Part shown: piece after piece, positions 58,787 through 64,000 of the stretch | Position numbering within the stretch: the stretch's first letter is position 1 | How the letters are laid out: every line of letters starts with the position of its first letter | Assembly: GCA_027485615.1 (NCBI GenBank) | Contig: JAIXQS010000144.1 | Coordinates: 62,001 to 126,000 of the forward strand | Direction: 5' to 3' | From: Verrucomicrobiaceae bacterium | Lineage (GTDB): Bacteria > Verrucomicrobiota > Verrucomicrobiia > Verrucomicrobiales > Akkermansiaceae | DNA: 64,000 bases | Translations under genes and position numbers: made by a program | Notes under the pieces: generated by a model | Database searches by the model: none | The model's input: only the letters and a program-made list of their open reading frames with translations | Told to the model about the DNA's origin: nothing

Positions 58787-59976
58787 GGCTCGCCGCCCTC
58801 CGGCTTGGCGGGCAGCCTTTTCACCCTCCTGTGTTTCTTTTTCTTCGCGGGGATGAGGCCTTTCATGTGCTCGGATTTCCCGTAACAGAGCAAGGTGTCG
58901 TCGGCCTCAAGGACGCGGCAGCCCTTGGGGTTGGAAATGACCGTGCCCTTGCGGCGGAGGGTGAGCACCACCACGTCGTGCTCGCGCAAGCCCGTTTGCT
59001 CGATGCTCATGCCCACATATGAGCTGCCGATCGGGATATGGATGTCCGCCACCGAATAGCCCCGGGAAACGGTGAGGCGCTGGCGGATGTCGATTTCCGG
59101 GAATTTCACCTGATCCGCGATGTAGTCGATGATCTCGCCGGCGATGTCGAGGCCGGTGGCTCCCTCGATGCCCTCAAGGCCGGGCGAGGAATTCACCTCC
59201 ATGATCTGCGGGCCATCCTTGCCCTCCAGCATGTCCACGCCGCAGATGCGCAGGCCCATGATCTGCGCGGCGCGGACGGCGGCCTCCTCGTAGGCGGGTT
59301 CGAGCGTGATCGCCTCGGCTTTTCCTCCGCGGTGGACGTTGGAGCGGAATTCCTGCCCCTGCGCCACCCGCCGTATCGCGGCGACCACCCGGTCCCCGAT
59401 CACGAAGGCGCGGACATCCTTCCCTTTGCTTTCCGCCACGAATTTCTGGAGCAGCACCTGCTGTTTCGTGGAATGCAGCGTCTCGACGATGGCGCGCGCG
59501 ATCTCGATCTTGTCGGCGAGGATCACGCCCACGCCCTGCGTGCCTTCGAGCAGCTTGATGATGACCGGCGCTCCGCCGACGCGCTGGAGGGCGTCCTCGA
59601 GGTCGCGCTTGTCATCCACGTAAGCCGTGGTGGGAATGCCCACATCGTGGCGGGAAAGGATCTGGAGCGAGCGCAGCTTGTCGCGCGAGTTGCTGATGCC
59701 CGCTGCGGTGTTCGGCGTGAAGATGTCCATCTGCTCGAACTGCCGCACGACCGCCGTGCCGTAGCGTGTGATCGATGTGCCGATCCGCGGCAGCACCGCA
59801 TCCGGCGTGCGCAGGGATTTCCCATGGTAATAGAGCGCCGGATCGCCCTGATCGAGCGCGATGGTGAGGCGCAGCGTGTTGAGCACCTCGATCCTGTGCC
59901 CGCGCTTCCGCCCGGCCTCGATAAGGCGGCGAGTGGAGTGACACTTCGGGGAGCAGGAAAGGATGGCAAGCTTCAT
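58783..59976 (-). CDS. rimK: RimK-like ATP-grasp ligase fused to a C-terminal TrkA_C (RCK_C)-like domain
   Basis: MKLAILSCSPKCHSTRRLIEAGRKRGH; IIKLLEGTQGVGVIL; GVDMLEGKDGPQIMEVNSSPGLEGIE; C-terminal VADIHIPIGSSYVGMSIEQTGLREHDVVVLTLRRKGTVISNPKGCRVLEADDTLLCYGK. Confidence 0.88.
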   Translation of the reverse strand: MKLAILSCSPKCHSTRRLIEAGRKRGHRIEVLNTLRLTIALDQGDPALYYHGKSLRTPDAVLPRIGTSITRYGTAVVRQFEQMDIFTPNTAAGISNSRDKLRSLQILSRHDVGIPTTAYVDDKRDLEDALQRVGGAPVIIKLLEGTQGVGVILADKIEIARAIVETLHSTKQQVLLQKFVAESKGKDVRAFVIGDRVVAAIRRVAQGQEFRSNVHRGGKAEAITLEPAYEEAAVRAAQIMGLRICGVDMLEGKDGPQIMEVNSSPGLEGIEGATGLDIAGEIIDYIADQVKFPEIDIRQRLTVSRGYSVADIHIPIGSSYVGMSIEQTGLREHDVVVLTLRRKGTVISNPKGCRVLEADDTLLCYGKSEHMKGLIPAKKKKHRRVKRLPAKPEGGEP

Positions 59977-60084
59977 GCGGGGAGTGGTGTCCGTGACACA
60001 TACGCCGCGCCATACTCCGCGTCAAAGCAAAGTCCCCGACTGCCGGAAAGGAAAATCCGGTGCGCGACGTAACCACCTCCCGCC

Positions 60085-61347
60085 ATGCAAAAACCCATCA
60101 TCCTTTCCCGCCGCCGTTTCCTGACCGCCACCGCCGCCACCGCCGCCTTCGGCCCCTCGTTCCTCCGCGCCGCTCCTGCGAACGCGCAGCTCAACATCGC
60201 GTTCATCGGCTACGGCAAGCGGGCTTTCGGGGTGATGAACCATGCCCTGCAGCAGGCGGACGTGCGCATCGTCGCAGTGTGCGAGGTGGAAGGCACCCGC
60301 CTCGCAAAGGCGAAGGAGGAGGTCGAGAAACGCTACGCGGAGGACACGAAATCCGGCACCTACAAAGGCTGCGCGACCTATGTCGATTACCGGGAACTGC
60401 TGGAGCGCGACGATCTCGACGCGGTGGTGATCATGACGCCCGACCACATGCACGTCCACCCGGCGCTTGCGGCGGCGAAGAGGAAACTCGACATCTATTG
60501 CGAGAAGCCGCTCACCCAGAACATCGCCGAGGGGCGGCTGCTGGTGAACAGCGTGCGGGATCACAAGATCATTTTCCAAACCGGCAGCCAGCAGCGCTGC
60601 GAGTTCGGCCACAATTTCCGCAAGGCGGCGGAGCTGATCCGCGCGGGCGGCCTCGGCGACCTGAAGACGATCCGCATCGGCGTCGGAGCCTCGCCCATGC
60701 CCTGCGATCTGCCCGAGCAGGAAACCCCGGCGAACCTGAACTGGGATCTCTGGCTCGGCCCCGCCCCGCAGCGCGGATACCATGAGGAACTCTGCCCGAA
60801 AGGCATCCACAACCACTTCCCCGCCTTCCGCAGATACGAGGAATACGCCGGCGGCATGCTGGCGGACATAGGCGCGCACCATTTCGACATCGCACAGTGG
60901 GCGATGGGCATGGACGCCAGCGGCCCGGTCAGCGTCGAGCCTCCGGCGGCGGGCGATACGGGTTTGAAATTCACCTACGCGAACGGCGTGGAGATGTTCC
61001 ACGGCGGCCCGAGCGGCTGCACCTTTGAGGGCACGAAAGGCACCCTCCGCGTGGATCGGAATCTCCTCGAATGCGATCCGGCGGAGATCCTCACCACGGT
61101 GCCGCCCGATGCGAACTGGCCAAAGGATCACCTCCGCAACTGGCTCGATTGCATCAAGACCCGCGAGGAGCCGATCTGCTCCGTGGAAACCGGCCACCGC
61201 ACCGCCAGCGTCTGCCACCTCGCCAACATCGGCTACAAGCTCCGCCGCAAACTCACATGGGATCCCGCCAAGGAGGAATTCCCCGGCGACGCCGAGGCCA
61301 ACGCCCTCACCACCCGCAAACCGCGAGCGGGATGGGAATACGCGTAA
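60085..61347 (+). CDS. Gfo/Idh/MocA-family oxidoreductase with Tat signal
   Basis: SRRRFLTATAATAAFGPSF; NIAFIGYGKRAFGVMNHAL; DLDAVVIMTPDHMHVHPALAAAKRKLDIYCEKPLTQNIAE. Confidence 0.92.
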   Translation: MQKPIILSRRRFLTATAATAAFGPSFLRAAPANAQLNIAFIGYGKRAFGVMNHALQQADVRIVAVCEVEGTRLAKAKEEVEKRYAEDTKSGTYKGCATYVDYRELLERDDLDAVVIMTPDHMHVHPALAAAKRKLDIYCEKPLTQNIAEGRLLVNSVRDHKIIFQTGSQQRCEFGHNFRKAAELIRAGGLGDLKTIRIGVGASPMPCDLPEQETPANLNWDLWLGPAPQRGYHEELCPKGIHNHFPAFRRYEEYAGGMLADIGAHHFDIAQWAMGMDASGPVSVEPPAAGDTGLKFTYANGVEMFHGGPSGCTFEGTKGTLRVDRNLLECDPAEILTTVPPDANWPKDHLRNWLDCIKTREEPICSVETGHRTASVCHLANIGYKLRRKLTWDPAKEEFPGDAEANALTTRKPRAGWEYA

Positions 61348-61471
61348 CGATGAGCGCGTGCACCCCTACCAGCGGCGGCGATCGTGGCTCACAGGGTTGA
61401 TGGTGGAATTACTAGAAAACACCGGGGAGATGCCGGATGGTGCGGAAGCACGGGTCGAGGGGGGGAGTGTA

Positions 61472-61726
61472 ATGCGGGGTATGGATACGACGGAAAATCG
61501 GAAAGGGGGGTTTCCCCTGGACTCGGTTTCGTTTGTGCTGGGCTCGCCGTCGCGTTGGCGTCTGTTGGAGGCGCTTTCCGAGAGCGGGCTGTTCTCGGTG
61601 GACGAGCTGGCGCGGCGGATCGGGCTCAAGCCCTCGACGGCGTCGAAGCACATGCTGCTCGCTGCACTTCGGCGGAGGCGGGGAGTGAGGAGGTTCACGT
61701 CACGCTGCGGTTCTGCCTGCCGATGA
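61472..61726 (+). pseudogene. Truncated winged-helix (ArsR-like) regulator
   Basis: FVLGSPSRWRLLEALSESGLFSVDELARRIGLKPSTASKHM, then an abrupt Arg-rich tail (LLAALRRRRGVRRFTSRCGSACR) overlapping the converging ABC gene. Confidence 0.5.
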
Positions 61727-63995
61727 CCCACGATGTTACGCCGCCGCAGCTGAGGATGACCAGGAGCAGGACCCAGCCGCAGAACTTCATGGTCTCCAGT
61801 CCTTCGGCGGCGAAGGGAACCGGCTTTTCCAGCGCCAGGAAAACATGCCGCGGCTTCGCGTTGCGGTAGTCGCTGCGGAACGTCTCCGCCTCGCGGACGA
61901 GGAGGTCGATGCGTTCGTTCACGAAGAAGGTGTAGGTCGGTTTCGCGTCCTTGGCGTCGGGCCAGACTTTCATGGTGGCGACCTCGATGGGCGTGCCCTC
62001 ATCCACCATGCGGCGGATGCGCCCGACGAGGAGGCGGGCTTCGTGCTCGTTTTCCGCGCCGGATGCGAGCAGGCGGCGGAGGCCTTCCTTGACCATCTCG
62101 AAACGCTCGAGGCTGTCTTTCCCGAGCTCCCCGCCGGTGTCGCGGGTGCGCTCGATTTGCCGCTGCAGGCGGATGCGCTCCAGCTCGAAGGGGTTGCGCG
62201 TGGCCTGTGCGATGAGCATGCCCTCGAAGGCGTAACGCAGCGGCATGATGCGGGCGGGAACCGGCACGCCGCCGCGCTCGCGCTCGAGTTTCGCCTCATC
62301 GAAGAGCCCGCGGTTCATTTCCTTGTAAGGCACGAGCGCCCCGGCGAGGAGCATCTGCGGAACGAGCAGCAGCGGCACGGCAGTGAGCGCGGCGCGTTCC
62401 GTTTTCACGAAAGAGGAAACCACCAGGGCCATGCCGGTCCCGGTCAGCGCGGTGAACGTCATCCAGATCCAGTGGTAGAGGAGCACGCCCTTGATCTCCA
62501 GGAAATGGTTGCCGACGAGCAGGTAGGTGAGGCACTGAACCCCGCCGACGATGCCGAGGGCGAGGAACTTCGCGCCGACATAGGAGATGCCACCGGGCTG
62601 GCAGTTGCGCTCGCGGCGCAGCACCGCGCGGTCGCGCAGGATCTCGGTTGCGGAGTTCGTCAGGCCCAGGAACATCGCCACGGTGACGCTGAGGAAAAGG
62701 TAAGCCGGGATGTGCAGCGCGGAGGAGAACTCGTAGCTGCCCTGCGGCGAGGAGCGCAACGTGATGGCGATGAGCGCGGCGAGGATGGGAGCCTCCAGGA
62801 AGGTGCTGTAGATCGTGCCGCGATTGCGGACTTTCGAGATCAGGGAGCGCTGGAAATGGGTCAGGAAAACAAGAAGCACCGCACGCCACGGACGGCTCGG
62901 GGTGGGCGGGATCGGCAGCCTCGCGCCAGCCACCACCTCGCCAAGCCGCGTGGGCGGCGCCGCATCCCGCGCCAGCGATTTCAGAAGCGATTCGCTCTCG
63001 AAGCGTTCCTGCCAGAAGGTCGGCGGGAAACGCCGCGCCGCGCCGGTATTGCCGCCGTCGCCGATTGCGCTGAGGGGGGTTTCCAGGACATCGAAAACGA
63101 AATCAGCGCCGAGCGGGGTCTTTGCGATCATCGAGGGATGGGGGATTTCCAGCTCTTCGCAGGCATCGCGGAAATAGCCGACCATTGCGGCGGGAGTGCC
63201 GAAATATGCCACCTTTCCCCCGCTATCCAGCAGCAGCACCTTGTCGAAAAGCCGCAATACACCCGCACCGGGGCGGTGCAGGGAAGCGATCACGATTTTC
63301 TCCCGCGCCAGTGCCCGCAGGGTTTCCGCGACGTGCTCGGAGTCCTTCGATGAGAGGCCGGAGATGGGCTCGTCGAAAAGGAAGACCTCCGCGCGGCTAC
63401 CCAGGTCGACGCCGAGGTTGAGCCGGCTGCGCTCGCCGCCGGAGATCGTCTTGTCGCCGGGTGAGCCGACCCTGCGCCGCGCGATGCTCTGCAAGCCCAG
63501 CTCCGCGAGCATGCTGTCCACACGCCTTTCGTGCTCGGCGGGCGTGAGGCCGGGGCGGCGTATCATCAGGCCGTGGCGCAAATGCTCGCGGACGGTGAGC
63601 TGCGCGTTGAGAGACTCTTCCTGGGGCATGTGCGCGACAAAAGGCACCAGGCGTTTGCGCTGCTCGTAGAGGGAGATGCCGTTCAGGTTCACGCGGCCAC
63701 GCGACGGCTTGCGCTGGCCGGAAAGCACCCCCAGCAGCGTGCTTTTCCCGCTGCCGCTCGGGCCGATGATGCACAGCATCTCGCCGCGCCTCACATCGAA
63801 GCTGATCTGGTCGAGCGCCCTGGCATCCTTTCCGAAGTCATGGCTCAGGCCATCCACTTCCAGCGATTCGATCTGCGTCCGCTCCTCATCGAGGAAACCC
63901 TCGGAAAAGCGGCATCGCACCGCCTGGCTGCCGGAAATCCGGATCAGCGATCCATCGCGCAGGGTCGCCCGCTGGCGCACCGGCAGTCCGTCCAC
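61695..63995 (-). CDS. ABCG-type ABC transporter (FHA-like remnant, ATP-binding and ABC-2 permease); 5' end outside window
   Basis: GPSGSGKSTLLGVLSGQRKPSRG, SGGERSRLNLGVDL, VFLFDEPISGL; C-terminal TM block; N-terminal GSLIRISGSQAVRCRF looks like the end of an FHA domain. Confidence 0.88.
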   Translation of the reverse strand: MDGLPVRQRATLRDGSLIRISGSQAVRCRFSEGFLDEERTQIESLEVDGLSHDFGKDARALDQISFDVRRGEMLCIIGPSGSGKSTLLGVLSGQRKPSRGRVNLNGISLYEQRKRLVPFVAHMPQEESLNAQLTVREHLRHGLMIRRPGLTPAEHERRVDSMLAELGLQSIARRRVGSPGDKTISGGERSRLNLGVDLGSRAEVFLFDEPISGLSSKDSEHVAETLRALAREKIVIASLHRPGAGVLRLFDKVLLLDSGGKVAYFGTPAAMVGYFRDACEELEIPHPSMIAKTPLGADFVFDVLETPLSAIGDGGNTGAARRFPPTFWQERFESESLLKSLARDAAPPTRLGEVVAGARLPIPPTPSRPWRAVLLVFLTHFQRSLISKVRNRGTIYSTFLEAPILAALIAITLRSSPQGSYEFSSALHIPAYLFLSVTVAMFLGLTNSATEILRDRAVLRRERNCQPGGISYVGAKFLALGIVGGVQCLTYLLVGNHFLEIKGVLLYHWIWMTFTALTGTGMALVVSSFVKTERAALTAVPLLLVPQMLLAGALVPYKEMNRGLFDEAKLERERGGVPVPARIMPLRYAFEGMLIAQATRNPFELERIRLQRQIERTRDTGGELGKDSLERFEMVKEGLRRLLASGAENEHEARLLVGRIRRMVDEGTPIEVATMKVWPDAKDAKPTYTFFVNERIDLLVREAETFRSDYRNAKPRHVFLALEKPVPFAAEGLETMKFCGWVLLLVILSCGGVTSWVIGRQNRSVT

Positions 63996-64000
63996 CAGAA

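Noticed and set aside
61845-63353. 502-aa plus-strand ORF
   Set aside because: Antisense to the well-supported ABC transporter gene; no recognisable domain.

Overview
GC-rich chromosomal window whose gene content looks verrucomicrobial/PVC-like (DUF1549/DUF1553 plus DUF1501 pair, DUF1080 protein, SHD1-domain esterase; the lineage call is an inference). Most of it is densely packed housekeeping and metabolic genes: thiE, accC, accB, kdsA, gap, serS, galK with a symporter and an AraC regulator, an RpiB-GlyA fusion, polA, pta, smpB, rpoZ, trmB, rimK. The standout is a roughly 10.5 kb defence-type island (about 23,906-34,428) between glyA and polA. It holds six collinear genes: SNF2-like helicase, AAA ATPase, HNH nuclease, beta-class DNA methyltransferase (type III Mod-like), Abi_2/HEPN-like protein, and type III Res-like helicase-nuclease. 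The island is flanked by a direct repeat of the polA 3' end: the intact polA terminus on the right and a synonymously diverged relic of its last ~20 codons plus stop on the left. This suggests site-specific acquisition at the polA 3' end. The ATPase-HNH pair resembles a Septu-like (PtuA/PtuB) module nested in a helicase/Mod/Res backbone, and the Mod gene has an AT-richer central segment that looks like an exchanged target-recognition domain. Other notable items: a non-luminous LuxE/LuxC-like pair with a VapC-type toxin-antitoxin cassette between its genes, heptameric and palindromic repeats embedded in frame inside polA, intergenic inverted-repeat elements, a 21-22 bp minisatellite, and a RimK-TrkA_C fusion next to a RimB-like protease. 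No tRNA, rRNA or CRISPR was recognised. All calls come from reading the sequence and the supplied ORF translations; no database search was run.
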